The position numbers and the translations under genes were made by a program. Below the pieces are notes generated by a model. That model was not told the DNA's origin and did not search any database. It worked only from the letters and a program-made list of their open reading frames with translations. A stretch of DNA of 64,000 nucleotides. Source: JAMHWD01 sp035911135 (GTDB taxonomy: Bacteria; Pseudomonadota; Alphaproteobacteria; Micavibrionales; Micavibrionaceae). How positions within the stretch are numbered: the first letter of the stretch is position 1; the number at the start of each line of letters is the position of its first letter. Positions 1-8,401 of this stretch are shown piece by piece. Location of the stretch: contig JAMHWD010000040.1 in NCBI GenBank assembly GCA_035911135.1, positions 27,273 through 91,272 on the forward strand, written 5' to 3'.

Positions 1-512
1 TCCAGTCCTTTATCATTTGGAAAACGCGCTTGTTGATCCGCGTCCGTATATCGCCGCGTTCGTGCGCGTTCTAAATCTCGAAGCCTGTTTTCAACCAGCA
101 GCGTGATTGTTGCCGTTGGTCCGCCGTCGATAATTTCGACCGTATCCATCCGACCGTCAAAAATGACGATAGGATCAGTCACAAGTGCAAAATTCTCGTC
201 CAGAAACCCCAGATAAACTTTTGCCTTACGGCCTTGGATCGGTTCGGCGACAGCGTCAGAAATGTTTTCAGCCTTTACACCCGACAACTGGAGCGTCATA
301 CCTGTGGCGCGAAGCTCCATCGTTTCTTCGACCGTCGATACGCGACCTAGAGTTCCGATGCCCTGCCACGTTTCGTCATCCCATTCCAGATTCCCGACGC
401 CAGACCACAGGCGCGTTTCACCTGAAAGAAAATCCAGCCATGCAAGAAGGATTGGCCGCACAACATCCTTTTCGGTTTCGGCGGCGGCATCTTCGTCCAA
501 TCGGTTTGTCAC
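1..512 (-). CDS. Phage tail protein, N-terminal part (runs off the window)
   Basis: This reading frame starts at a GTG that overlaps the TGA of the upstream tail gene (GTGA), so the two are probably translationally coupled. About 170 codons are visible. The product opens with a charged stretch, then a motif LWSGVGNLEWDDETWQG, followed by a beta-rich region ending in a basic segment LRDLERARTRRYT. The LxSGxGxLxWDGxTWxGxG style of opening is common in small distal-tail proteins of siphophages near the tape measure gene. Position after two tail proteins supports a tail-tip role; the exact family is not assigned. The 3' end lies outside the window. Confidence 0.7.
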   Translation of the reverse strand, partial: MTNRLDEDAAAETEKDVVRPILLAWLDFLSGETRLWSGVGNLEWDDETWQGIGTLGRVSTVEETMELRATGMTLQLSGVKAENISDAVAEPIQGRKAKVYLGFLDENFALVTDPIVIFDGRMDTVEIIDGGPTATITLLVENRLRDLERARTRRYTDADQQARFPNDKGL

Positions 513-1477
513 AGAGCTTCCTCAAATCGCAGTTGATAGGCAGAGATGACGGGCGACCTGGTATCGTTACGGCCAGCCTCGTTATCCAAAAGACGCATCA
601 GAACACCCACATTTCCGGTCGACAGATCAGCGACCGTGATGGCTCCGCGCACCCGTGGTGCGATTAGGACGGCGCTGTAACCGTTTATGTCCGTCACAAC
701 ATCGGCCAGGATCAGATAGGCGCGGCCTTGCGACCCTTTGATTGCTTCGCCTGCCAATAAAACTTTCTCTGCCCACGGCGCGAGACCATCGATGGCAAGT
801 TTGTTCCAGCCGCCGCCGACAAGCTTCGGCGTTCCGGCACCCTCAAAGAAACGACCACCGACCTGAAAGACAATGTCGTCTCCGGTTTCGGTTTCCATCC
901 CAAAGCCTTCTTCCAGGCCGACTTCCATCGGTGGCCCTTCTTCCAAGGTCAGCTCAATTCCCTTTTCAGACAGGATTGGAATGTCGACATTCTCACCCCA
1001 GATTTCATCACCGGCTTCCGTCAGCAGAAACACATTGTCAGGACCGAACAGAAAGGCATCGAAGCCCGCGCAGAACAGAATGTTTTTTTCCAGTGCCAGC
1101 GGTACGGATTCCTCAAAAGTGAGAAATCCGCCATCCTGGGTCATATCGTTAAAATCATGTTCATCATCAAAGAAGCTCAAGCCGGCACGGTCGGAATAAT
1201 CTTCCATTCCGTGCGTTACGGCTCTGGGCTTCGTGCGGCGAAAATCCGGCACGATTATTTTGCCCGTAGAGCCGTTCAGACGGGCAATCAAAGCATCCAT
1301 CACGGCTGCCTTACTTCCCGTCAGTCTGAAATCGAGCGTGGCACTCCAGCGAGTGCCGTCCCGTTCCTTGGTTTGCACAAGGCCCGTAAGATCAGAAATG
1401 GATTGAATGGTAATCGGGCGAATGTAATAGCTTTGCAGGACCGGATAGATCCCTTCTGGCCATTCAAACGCGCTCAT
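509..1477 (-). CDS. Phage distal tail protein A (322 aa)
   Basis: This is a 322-residue product with no signal peptide or membrane segment. Residues about 1-90 (QSYYIRPITIQSISDLTG, then TKERDGTRW, then VPDFRRTKPRA) resemble the product of the next gene upstream, so the two are related tail proteins or one is an extended paralogue. The middle (about residues 100-200) is acidic and Gly/Glu-rich and looks like an insertion absent from the shorter paralogue. The C-terminal part (PRVRGAI..DLSTGNVGVLMRLLDNEAGRND) again matches the paralogue. Position after the tape measure gene suggests a tail-tip or baseplate role. The start lies 9 bases after the stop of the upstream gene. Confidence 0.72.
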   Translation of the reverse strand: MSAFEWPEGIYPVLQSYYIRPITIQSISDLTGLVQTKERDGTRWSATLDFRLTGSKAAVMDALIARLNGSTGKIIVPDFRRTKPRAVTHGMEDYSDRAGLSFFDDEHDFNDMTQDGGFLTFEESVPLALEKNILFCAGFDAFLFGPDNVFLLTEAGDEIWGENVDIPILSEKGIELTLEEGPPMEVGLEEGFGMETETGDDIVFQVGGRFFEGAGTPKLVGGGWNKLAIDGLAPWAEKVLLAGEAIKGSQGRAYLILADVVTDINGYSAVLIAPRVRGAITVADLSTGNVGVLMRLLDNEAGRNDTRSPVISAYQLRFEEAL

Positions 1478-1486
1478 ATCAGCCCA

Positions 1487-2095
1487 TTATTCCTGCGGCA
1501 GCACTTCAATAAATTGCAGATTGAAAGACGATCTCATGCGGTTGTCGGTTGGGTTGTTTCCGCCTTCGTCATCCACCAGCCGCATCAGGACGCGGCAATT
1601 ATCCGTAATCAGCGGCCCATCTTCGACCGGATCGCGCAGGCGCGGTGCGATGGGAACGGCGGCTTCGCCATCCCCGTCTGCATCCACGTCCTGCACGACC
1701 ATGTGCGTCCGGCCTTCTGATGTCTGAATCAGATCGCCAGACAGCAAAACGCCAAGCGCGTTCGGCGTAAAGCCGGACAGGCTTAAAGTATTTCCTGTTC
1801 CGCTATCGAGCTGCGGCGTTCCTGCCAACGATCCTCGCGCTTTCAGCCGCCGAAAGTCCGGTACCAGCACATGGCCGACCGGACCGCGCAAAGCCGCGAC
1901 AATCGCATCCATGCGGCGTGAATCTATTTCGCCACGAACGAGCTGCATCTGTGTCAGCCATCGCGCACCATCACGCTCTTGCACTTGAACATGCCCTGTT
2001 AAAGGACTTTCAAATCGGATCGTATTGGTGCGAATGAAAAATGACTGTGTCGAAGGGCGCAGATTTAAAGGCCAGATGACGGTTGTGTCAGTCAA
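1487..2095 (-). CDS. Phage distal tail protein B (202 aa, TTG start)
   Basis: The frame is open further upstream, but a TTG at 2095 preceded by GGAGG with six-base spacing, overlapping the end of the tape measure gene (TTGACTGA), is the likely start. It gives a 202-residue protein beginning TDTTVIWPLNLRPS. The product resembles the neighbouring 322-residue protein at both ends: a QERDGARW element, a VPDFRRLKARG element and a C-terminal LMRLVDDEGG element. It therefore looks like a compact version of the same tail-tip fold. The upstream extension would lie entirely inside the tape measure gene and is rejected. Confidence 0.75.
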   Translation of the reverse strand: MTDTTVIWPLNLRPSTQSFFIRTNTIRFESPLTGHVQVQERDGARWLTQMQLVRGEIDSRRMDAIVAALRGPVGHVLVPDFRRLKARGSLAGTPQLDSGTGNTLSLSGFTPNALGVLLSGDLIQTSEGRTHMVVQDVDADGDGEAAVPIAPRLRDPVEDGPLITDNCRVLMRLVDDEGGNNPTDNRMRSSFNLQFIEVLPQE

Positions 2096-4562
2096 AGCGG
2101 CCTCCGCGTCGTTGCCATTGATCGATAACTTGTGTCTTTGCTGCCGCCGTGCTGGTGCGGACGATGCCGGGAATCCTTGCCGCCAAGGCACGATCCACAG
2201 CGTCTTCCACCTGTTTTGCCGTTGCCGCTGGATCACTGGACCCGCGGGCATCGACATTGACGGTATATGATGAGCCGCCGCCGGAAGATTCCACACCCAA
2301 CCGCCCAGAAGGCAGGCGGCGTAAGGGCATGATGGCTTCCGGTCCGGCTTCGCCCATCAGGCCCGTGCCGTTCGCCATCGGGAAAAGGGTTGGTTCAAAG
2401 ACCACCGTTCCCTTAGCGAAACCGCGCACGGGCCTGCCGCTGGAAAAGACATTTCCGTCCGCGCTACCGAAAAAGCTCCCGAATATGGATCCGAGGCTTT
2501 GTGCAAGCGGACCTGTGATCTGCGTGCGAACGATCAATCTTGCGATGTCGCTCAACATGCTGTTCACCATGTCTTTCCACTCAAACTTTCCGGTCATGGT
2601 GAATTCGACCAGAACGTCTTCCAGATTTCGCAGGGCGTTGGCCGTAACCTGTTCGACCTGTGCCGCCATGTCGGTGGCTTCGTCAGCGTAGCTTCGTAAA
2701 GCGCGCTCGACACCAGCTGACCATTCACGGCTATGCTGGAGCATGTTGTCACGCGCTCGTTTGGAGGCGGCTTCAAATTCTTTCTGATTAATCGCGCCTT
2801 CTTTTAAGAGCTGATTAAGCTCCACCATTTCAGCGTTATATTTTTCCTGCGCGGATGTCTGTTCTTCCGTCAGCCGTTTGATATCTTCGATCAGTGATTT
2901 ACGGCGTTCTTCTTCCTTGCGGCGCTCTTCCATCGCCTGCTTTTCATCGTATAAAGCGCCTGCCAGCTTTTCGACTTCCTGACGTTGCGCTTCTGTGGCA
3001 TCGGCAGACAGGCGGCGTGTGGCCTGGTCGATGAAGTTTTGACGTTCAGATTTTTCAAGCGCATCCACTTCCGCGTTTAGAGATTCCACGACCTTCTGAT
3101 TGGCTTCATAGACTTTCTGCTGACGATCCAACTCGGCGGTGGCGCGTTTTTCTGCTGCTTCGTTTCTTTTGCCTTCCGCTTGAGCTTCCTGATCGGCCAG
3201 CTGTTTCAGACGGAAATTTTTAACTTCCAGCGCATTTTCCAGCAGCTTGTTAATTTCATCGCTGTTGACTTCGTTTTTCAGCGCGTTGATCTGTTCGATC
3301 ATCCGGTCATATTCGGCCTCGACGCGGCTTGCACCCTGATGCGTGAATTCAAATATCTGCTGCCCCAGAGAGTCCTTGAGACTGGCGACATTTTTCGCCT
3401 GTTCTTCCAGACGGACCATGTCAGCTTCAACATCTGGTGCGTTGGTCGGCGTACCGAGGGCCGCGCTCTGTTCGCTTTGCAGCTTTTGCAACTGGCCCAG
3501 AAGTTTTGTGCGGCGTTCATCAAGAATATCAATCAGCGTCTGGTAACGCTTTACGTCACCTTCAACAAAAAACTGCAACCCGCCCGCAGTACGGCGGGCT
3601 TCGATCTTCTTCTGCAAATTATCGATGTCGTCATTGATCCCTTTAAGGTCATGCCGCACCGACCGCAGACTCAGATTATCAAGACCAAAATCGCCAGATA
3701 AAAACAATTTTGTTTTTTCATAGGCAACACCAATACTAGCCGCGAATTCAGATAGCCAGCTGGCCGTGTCAGCAATAATCGGCGACAGGCCCAGCAGCGC
3801 ACGGGAAAAGTTGACGGATACGACCTTACTGAGTGTTTCCAGTTCGTCGCCTGCCGCCTCGGCTTCACGCACGATATCGGCTTCCAGAACAATACCAAGA
3901 TCCCGCGCGCGCTGACGCATTTTATCGATGCTATCCGAACCTTCGGACAGCATGCTGACCAGGGCCACGCCCTGTTTGCCAAACAATTCAAAGGCCAGGC
4001 GGACACGCTCAGTCGGATTTTCAATATTCGCCATAGCGTCGGAAACATCGCGGAAGATGCTTTCCGTATCCCGTATATTCCCTTGCGTGTCGCGCACGGA
4101 AATGCCCAGAACATCAAACGCAGATTTGGCAGCGCCGGATCCCTGAGCCGCTTCACCGATATTCTTGGTGAATTTCTCAAGTGATTTGTCGAAACTTTCC
4201 TGCGCTACACCGGATTGTTCTGCGGCATAGCGAAGTTCTTGCAGGGCTTCAACATTCAAGCCGAGATTGGTGGCGGAGTCTTGTAAGGCTCCTGCTGCGT
4301 CCAGTGCTTTCTTTGTCATCAGCGCAAGGCCGCCGACCGACACGGCCCCAGCAGCAACCACCGCAAGGGATTTCAAGCCCTTGGATAGAAACTGCGCCCT
4401 GTCCGTCAGGCTGCCAAGACCTTTAGAGGCGTTCTCGCCACCCTTTTCAATCAAGGACAGGGATTGTTGACCGGACGCGCCGATGACGGCGAGTTCAGCT
4501 TTTACCTTTCCACCATCTTCCACCATCAATCTGACGGCATATGTATGCTGGACCTTAGCCAT
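2088..4562 (-). CDS. Tail length tape measure protein
   Basis: This 824-residue protein is the largest in the tail module, as expected for a tape measure, and it follows the tail chaperone pair. Residues about 60-85 are hydrophobic and alanine-rich (LAVVAAGAVSVGGLALM). Long stretches between about 290 and 620 are charged and helical with coiled-coil character, rich in Glu, Lys, Gln and Arg. The C-terminal about 130 residues carry the Gly-rich signature of lambda gpH and TP901-type tape measures (VFEPTLFPMANGTGLMGEAG, then EAIMPLRRLPSGRLGV). It should set tail length and sit in the tail lumen. It overlaps the chaperone frame by 8 bases and the next tail gene by 8 bases. Confidence 0.93.
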   Translation of the reverse strand: MAKVQHTYAVRLMVEDGGKVKAELAVIGASGQQSLSLIEKGGENASKGLGSLTDRAQFLSKGLKSLAVVAAGAVSVGGLALMTKKALDAAGALQDSATNLGLNVEALQELRYAAEQSGVAQESFDKSLEKFTKNIGEAAQGSGAAKSAFDVLGISVRDTQGNIRDTESIFRDVSDAMANIENPTERVRLAFELFGKQGVALVSMLSEGSDSIDKMRQRARDLGIVLEADIVREAEAAGDELETLSKVVSVNFSRALLGLSPIIADTASWLSEFAASIGVAYEKTKLFLSGDFGLDNLSLRSVRHDLKGINDDIDNLQKKIEARRTAGGLQFFVEGDVKRYQTLIDILDERRTKLLGQLQKLQSEQSAALGTPTNAPDVEADMVRLEEQAKNVASLKDSLGQQIFEFTHQGASRVEAEYDRMIEQINALKNEVNSDEINKLLENALEVKNFRLKQLADQEAQAEGKRNEAAEKRATAELDRQQKVYEANQKVVESLNAEVDALEKSERQNFIDQATRRLSADATEAQRQEVEKLAGALYDEKQAMEERRKEEERRKSLIEDIKRLTEEQTSAQEKYNAEMVELNQLLKEGAINQKEFEAASKRARDNMLQHSREWSAGVERALRSYADEATDMAAQVEQVTANALRNLEDVLVEFTMTGKFEWKDMVNSMLSDIARLIVRTQITGPLAQSLGSIFGSFFGSADGNVFSSGRPVRGFAKGTVVFEPTLFPMANGTGLMGEAGPEAIMPLRRLPSGRLGVESSGGGSSYTVNVDARGSSDPAATAKQVEDAVDRALAARIPGIVRTSTAAAKTQVIDQWQRRGGRFD

Positions 4563-5252
4563 GATTTTCCGGTGTTTCGTTTAGATGATGAATGAGAACA
4601 GCCTCCGCCTCCTGTAGCAGGACAGACACGGTGGCTTCGTCATAGCCACGCGCCCGCGCTGTTGTCAGGGCGGCATTAACGTCAAGACCGATGACGCGGC
4701 CAGATGATGACAAGCGCAGCTGCCCTAGAACCGCCATCAGCACATCCCACGCTTCAAATTCTTCGTCATGGACCAGCTGATTTTGTTTGTAAGGGCATTC
4801 CGCGCAGTCAAGATCTAGGCTGCGGCATCCTTCACAGTATTCCGGCCCTCCGCCGCGCTGGAAGTGCCAGCCGCAGAGAGCCTTGATGCGTTTTTTGCGG
4901 CGTTCAGGAGAACCTGCCGCATGGTGAATTCCTGATAGAACCGTTCGCCGACCGGATACAGATCCATGACGGCACGGATGTTTTCAGGCGTTGCCGCCGC
5001 ATCCTTGCCGTCCATTTCAACTCCCTTCAGTGCGGTAATGTGCCGCATGGCCAGTTCATAAATAAGAAACGCCTGGTACAATCCGTCACGCAAATCGGAC
5101 GTTGCTTCCTTTGGCGTTTCTTTATCAGCCAGCCGCCTTGCTGTAGCCTGTGCAGACAACATGGCAGGTGTCGTTAACGGCCTGACCGTGACAGAAATAC
5201 CGTAAGGCAGGTCCAGATCGTAGGGTTCTTTTTCGTGTTTTAAGCTGATCAT
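4555..5252 (-). CDS. Predicted gpG-gpGT type fusion made by -1 ribosomal frameshift (232 aa)
   Basis: A heptamer A AAA AAC at 4896-4890 lies in the exact phase needed for -1 slippage (GCA AAA AAC in the zero frame). The -1 frame is open from that site to a TGA at 4555 without a stop. The fusion would carry the first 121 residues of the upstream chaperone and 111 residues of the second frame. The second part has clustered cysteines (ALCGWHF, YCEGC, DCAECPY) and ends just inside the tape measure start. This is the lambda G/GT arrangement: the extension recruits the tape measure during tail assembly. A stand-alone start in the second frame (GTG at 4743) lacks a convincing ribosome site. Confidence 0.75.
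4815..5252 (-). CDS. Tail assembly chaperone, gpG-like (145 aa)
   Basis: This 145-residue protein sits between the tail tube and tape measure genes, the fixed position of tail assembly chaperones. It begins MISLKHEKEPYDLDLPYGIS, a beta-rich N-terminus. It continues with a helical middle (AQATARRLADKETP, then GLYQAFLIYELAMRHI) and an acidic segment before a YQEFTMRQVLLNAAKNA helix, where the slippery site lies. In siphophages this protein coats the tape measure during assembly and is absent from the virion. Its start overlaps the tail tube stop (ATGA). Its own C-terminus after the slippery site is low complexity and ends in KDAAA. Confidence 0.85.
   Translation of the reverse strand: MISLKHEKEPYDLDLPYGISVTVRPLTTPAMLSAQATARRLADKETPKEATSDLRDGLYQAFLIYELAMRHITALKGVEMDGKDAAATPENIRAVMDLYPVGERFYQEFTMRQVLLNAAKNASRLSAAGTSSAAEGRNTVKDAAA
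4890..4896 (-). promoter_or_regulatory. -1 frameshift slippery heptamer A AAA AAC
   Basis: On the minus strand the sequence reads GCC GCA AAA AAC GCA in the chaperone frame, so A AAA AAC fits X XXY YYZ. Continuing in -1 joins the frame that runs to 4555. The zero-frame stop (TAG at 4815) is 73 bases beyond the heptamer. Confidence 0.72.
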
Positions 5253-6514
5253 GTGTATTGTGTCCCATCCAGTTCGTTAAGAAGAGTGACCGTGACCATC
5301 TGGCCGGCTGCGACGTTCCGCGCACCGCGAAAATCAAACGATGCCTGAACGCCGCCAGGACCAGTGACCGCGAGCTTTGGTTTCGGCAGATAGACCTCGT
5401 GCGCGGTGATCTTTAAAGACAGGCCCGCCGCGAGGACATAGGAAAATTCCAGATCGACGGGTTCACCGTTGGAGGCTGCGTCGATCAGCGTCGTATCCGC
5501 AAAGCGGACATCGATGCTTCCCGTCAGGGCCGCGATAGTGGGATCGGCGCCGTCAATCAAACCATCGTTACGGATAGTTTCAATCTTCTCCATGTTGTTG
5601 GAATAAGCGATGCTGCCTGCCGTCAGGTTGGCAATACGTTCGCCGCCGCTTTTAATCGCGCCTTGAAACTGGCTGATCCGCCCGAACGTCAATTCTGTCG
5701 GGGTGCCACCCATTGATCCGCTGTAACGGGTTTCTCCTTGCGCGATAGCGTTGATGGTTGCGGCTGCCGCGCCCGATCTCTGAAAATCGAACGAGATGGA
5801 GTTCATCACCACGCCCGTATGCACGAAGTAAGCCGGGATTTGCGGCAAACCAACTTCAACGGAATAGCTCGGCAAGCTGGATGCGCCCGACTTAAAGACG
5901 TGGGCGGTGCCGCCCCCGGTGAGGGTTGATCCGCTGACTGTTGCCACGGAAGCCGCCAGGGTAAAATCATTTCCATTAGCACCCGTCGCATCATGAACGA
6001 TTTTCAGCCGCTGCGTTGAAGACGGACGGCTATATGTGGCATCATTTACATCATCATCGCTTGAGGCATTTAAAGCTGTGACAGCGGCGTCAACGGTTTG
6101 TACCACAGTACCCTGGATCTGGATTTGATTACCGGAGGGCGATCCTGAAACAAACGTAAAGACAACGCCGTTGATGGTGATTGTCGAATTTGCCGCAGGA
6201 TTTACAGCAAAATCAATATAGCCTTCGGCTGAAACTGCATCGGATTCAGGATCCCCAAAAATACCTGTCAGCCAGAGACCCAGATAGCGCGGATCGACCG
6301 GGACAGTGATATCGCCATCATTATTGATGACATCCAGCAGCGGTTGAGCAGGATCACGGCCCAGGCCGAGGACAGGATCGTCAATCAAACCTTGTTCGCT
6401 GCCAAGGTTGCAGCTGGTAAAGGGCATCTTGACGTAGTTGCCCGTAGCCCTTTTCCCATAGGTAGTTTCGCGCTTGAGCAAAAGCCCTGCGCTTGAGCCG
6501 TAAGCTCTTGCCAT
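5249..6514 (-). CDS. Major tail tube protein
   Basis: This 421-residue product begins MARAYGSSAGLLLKRETTYG, an opening typical of phage tail tube proteins of this class, and continues with DDPVLGLGRDPAQPLLD and VPVDPRYLGLWL. Between about residues 95 and 205 there is a Ser/Thr/Val-rich beta segment (INGVVFTFVSG) that looks like an inserted surface domain. The C-terminal half returns to the tube fold, ending ASFDFRGARNVAAGQMVTV. It should polymerise around the tape measure to form the tail tube. A strong intrinsic terminator lies just upstream of its start, so a separate promoter in that gap is plausible. Confidence 0.87.
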   Translation of the reverse strand: MARAYGSSAGLLLKRETTYGKRATGNYVKMPFTSCNLGSEQGLIDDPVLGLGRDPAQPLLDVINNDGDITVPVDPRYLGLWLTGIFGDPESDAVSAEGYIDFAVNPAANSTITINGVVFTFVSGSPSGNQIQIQGTVVQTVDAAVTALNASSDDDVNDATYSRPSSTQRLKIVHDATGANGNDFTLAASVATVSGSTLTGGGTAHVFKSGASSLPSYSVEVGLPQIPAYFVHTGVVMNSISFDFQRSGAAAATINAIAQGETRYSGSMGGTPTELTFGRISQFQGAIKSGGERIANLTAGSIAYSNNMEKIETIRNDGLIDGADPTIAALTGSIDVRFADTTLIDAASNGEPVDLEFSYVLAAGLSLKITAHEVYLPKPKLAVTGPGGVQASFDFRGARNVAAGQMVTVTLLNELDGTQYT

Positions 6515-6538
6515 GTCAGATCTCCATTTTTAGGGTTA

Positions 6539-6565
6539 AAAAAACGCCCTCCGGTGGAGGGCGTT
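6539..6565 (-). terminator. Intrinsic terminator inside the structural operon
   Basis: The sequence forms a perfect 10-bp stem, AACGCCCTCC and GGAGGGCGTT, with a 3-base loop. It is followed on the minus strand by six Ts in a row. It lies between the tail terminator gene and the tail tube gene, both minus, so it would attenuate transcription from the head module into the tail module. Confidence 0.8.
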
Positions 6566-6585
6566 GGATTTGGTAGGCGGCTTGT

Positions 6586-7023
6586 TCAAGCCAGCGGGGA
6601 GTCCGTATCGTATTCAGCAACGATAATCAGCGTTCCCGTCTTTATGGCTGGCGCGCCGATGACGGGTTCGATGGCAATTTCCGGCCTTGCATAACTTAAA
6701 CCTGCCACCAGACCGTCGAGTTTGGGATTGGCTTCCAGTACCTGACCAATCTGCACCAGCATCGCATCAAATTTCTGATCCCGTTGCGCGGAATTTCCTT
6801 CCTCTATGTAAAGGACGACTTCAATCTGATGCTCGTAATAAGCGTTGTTGAAACCGCCCAGCACTTGTTCAGGGTCTCCGGGATCACCGTCATAAATAAC
6901 GATCAGGCCGGAAGCGGGGATTTTTTCCGGCAGCACTGAGTTGCGTTCGACACGCGCATCACAGCCATCCGCCAGTAAAGTCCGCAGCTTTTCCAAAATG
7001 TCTTCGGCGCGGCTAGTCGTCAT
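6586..7023 (-). CDS. Tail terminator / tail completion protein (145 aa)
   Basis: This 145-residue protein has the length and alternating helix-strand layout of gpU-type tail terminators. It has an N-terminal helix (RAEDILEKLRTLLAD), strands with LIVIYDGDPGDP, then YYEHQIEVVLYIEEG and a C-terminal TGTLIIVAEYDTDS strand. It lies directly upstream of the tail tube gene, the usual place for the protein that caps the tube at the head-proximal end. In databases this family is often mislabelled as acyl-CoA transferase; nothing in the sequence supports an enzyme. The start overlaps the upstream gene by 11 bases. Confidence 0.75.
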   Translation of the reverse strand: MTTSRAEDILEKLRTLLADGCDARVERNSVLPEKIPASGLIVIYDGDPGDPEQVLGGFNNAYYEHQIEVVLYIEEGNSAQRDQKFDAMLVQIGQVLEANPKLDGLVAGLSYARPEIAIEPVIGAPAIKTGTLIIVAEYDTDSPLA

Positions 7024-7684
7024 CGGGTTTCGATCTCCGTGTGTGTTCTTTGCCGATTATATTCGGCAGTTTCTCGCCCCAGATCTTCGCGGCGGTCGCC
7101 ACGTCGAGCCGTTTTTCAAGCTTCACCTGACGGATCAGGATGAACATGATGGCGGAAGACAAACCCTTGCCTGTCCGCAAGGCCGTTTCACTGGCCTTGC
7201 GGAAGCCGCGCAGCTGTCCCGTCTTGCGGCTGTAAGAAGCGCGGACATTGTGAACGACCAGAAAGGACGGCCCTTTGTCCCTGTAAACAAATTCCAGCTT
7301 GCCGAGCTTGGCTTCTGGAAAGTTAAGCGGCGTAAGTCTTTTGCCGTCCGTCCCCCTTTTGGGAGCCGCAACGGTAGGAATAGCCAACCACACGCCACCA
7401 GCTTTCGGTTTGATCAGAACGCCTTTGTCGAACGCCTCAATGATTTTCGGCGCACGGGTGTAAACCAGACCAGCCGGATTGTATCCTTTGTTATCGTAGA
7501 CCCTGGACCGCCATGCATTTGCCAGTTTTGTCCCCATGCCTGCGCTGGTGACTTGCTGCCTAAGATCTGTTTTCAGACCTTCAGCAGCTTCCTTCGTCCC
7601 CGCCTGGATGGCTCCGGTGATCGCCACAAATTCCTTCTCCATATCCTTGGCGAGGGATTTTGCGAATTTAGCGATCATCTTCAT
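7013..7684 (-). CDS. Neck/tail completion protein, DUF6441-like (223 aa)
   Basis: This basic 223-residue protein has an N-terminal amphipathic helix rich in Lys and Ala (FAKSLAKDMEKEFVAITGAI), then LRQQVTSAGMGTKLANAWRS and a Tyr/Gly-rich middle (NKGYNPAGLVYTRAPKIIEA). A beta-rich region follows and the tail is charged (TRRSKPDDD). The layout resembles the DUF6441 family found between head-joining and tail terminator genes of alphaproteobacterial siphophages, which parallels HK97 gp10-type completion proteins. It probably helps close the tail or join it to the head. The start is 3 bases after the upstream stop. The family call is from pattern only. Confidence 0.68.
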   Translation of the reverse strand: MKMIAKFAKSLAKDMEKEFVAITGAIQAGTKEAAEGLKTDLRQQVTSAGMGTKLANAWRSRVYDNKGYNPAGLVYTRAPKIIEAFDKGVLIKPKAGGVWLAIPTVAAPKRGTDGKRLTPLNFPEAKLGKLEFVYRDKGPSFLVVHNVRASYSRKTGQLRGFRKASETALRTGKGLSSAIMFILIRQVKLEKRLDVATAAKIWGEKLPNIIGKEHTRRSKPDDD

Positions 7685-7687
7685 CGA

Positions 7688-7999
7688 TCAGGCTGGCCTT
7701 GTATCCAATGTCCAAACAAGACGGTCGGCATCAAGAATCTGCGGTTCGCCCTGAATGAGGTAGCTGTCACCATTCACAATCAGCGTATCGCCATCCAGCG
7801 GCGTGATATTTTCCGAGCGCCGCAGCTCAAAAATGCGTGTCGTTGTATGAATGCGCGTCATGTCAAAGCCGACAACTTCGTCTTTATGCTTCGACACGAC
7901 GCGAACATTCACAGATGGGCCGGACTGCGGAACGTATTCCGCGTCGATGCCGAAAGCGGAAAACACGCTTTCGACAGCGATCTCGCCCAGCCCCGTCAT
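7688..7999 (-). CDS. Head-tail joining protein, gpFII-like (103 aa)
   Basis: This 103-residue beta-rich protein resembles phage head-tail attachment proteins of the gpFII type: VNVRVVSKHKDEVVGFD, then RIFELRRSENITPLDGDTLI, then DSYLIQGEPQILDADRLVW. The GDTLxVxGxxYxI core is the most family-like part. It follows a small head gene and precedes the completion and terminator genes, the right place for a connector component between portal and tail. The start overlaps the upstream stop by 4 bases (ATGA). There is no signal peptide, membrane segment or cysteine cluster. Confidence 0.7.
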   Translation of the reverse strand: MTGLGEIAVESVFSAFGIDAEYVPQSGPSVNVRVVSKHKDEVVGFDMTRIHTTTRIFELRRSENITPLDGDTLIVNGDSYLIQGEPQILDADRLVWTLDTRPA

Positions 8000-8391
8000 T
8001 GCCCGTCTTCCTCTGAGAGTTTGCGAAGGAAGGCATTCGCCTCATCCTTGGTAAGGAGTTTCTTTGAAACCACCTTGCCTCCGGCATCGACCACGTCATA
8101 GCGGCCTCCACCTTTGTGATGCAGGAAATGCTTGGCGGTCTGTGCTTTCTTTTCTTCGGATTTTTCATCCTCGATCAGAGCCAACTTGCCCGCCAGTCCT
8201 TTTGGAAGATCAGACGCAAGCGCGACGGTTTCGCCGCGCTTGAATTCAACGATGCCCGTCACGGTGTAACGGTCGCCGCTGATTTTTTTAAGGCTGTGCA
8301 GGCGCGCTCCCGCCTGCTTATCGGTCAGCCCTAAGACAGTGCCGGGGCCAAAAGCAACTTTGACCCCGGTAATTTCATAGCGTCTTATCAT
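7996..8391 (-). CDS. Head completion-region protein of unknown family (131 aa)
   Basis: This 131-residue protein lies between the capsid gene and the head-tail joining gene. The N-terminal half looks like a small beta-barrel (YEITGVKVAFGPGTVLGLTD). A Lys/Glu-rich linker follows (IEDEKSEEKKAQTAKHFLHH), then a compact basic C-terminus (GGGRYDVVDAGGKVVSKKLL). Phage genomes often place gpFI-like or adaptor proteins here, but sequence alone does not decide. No enzyme motif is visible. The start is 10 bases after the capsid stop and the end overlaps the next start by 4 bases. Confidence 0.6.
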   Translation of the reverse strand: MIRRYEITGVKVAFGPGTVLGLTDKQAGARLHSLKKISGDRYTVTGIVEFKRGETVALASDLPKGLAGKLALIEDEKSEEKKAQTAKHFLHHKGGGRYDVVDAGGKVVSKKLLTKDEANAFLRKLSEEDGQ

Positions 8392-8401
8392 GCGCGCCTC
8401 C

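Noticed and set aside
6941..8101. Long plus-strand open frame (386 codons) opposite the tail completion genes
   Set aside because: It lies wholly antisense to three coherent phage genes with tight overlaps and its product has no recognisable domain; a shadow frame.
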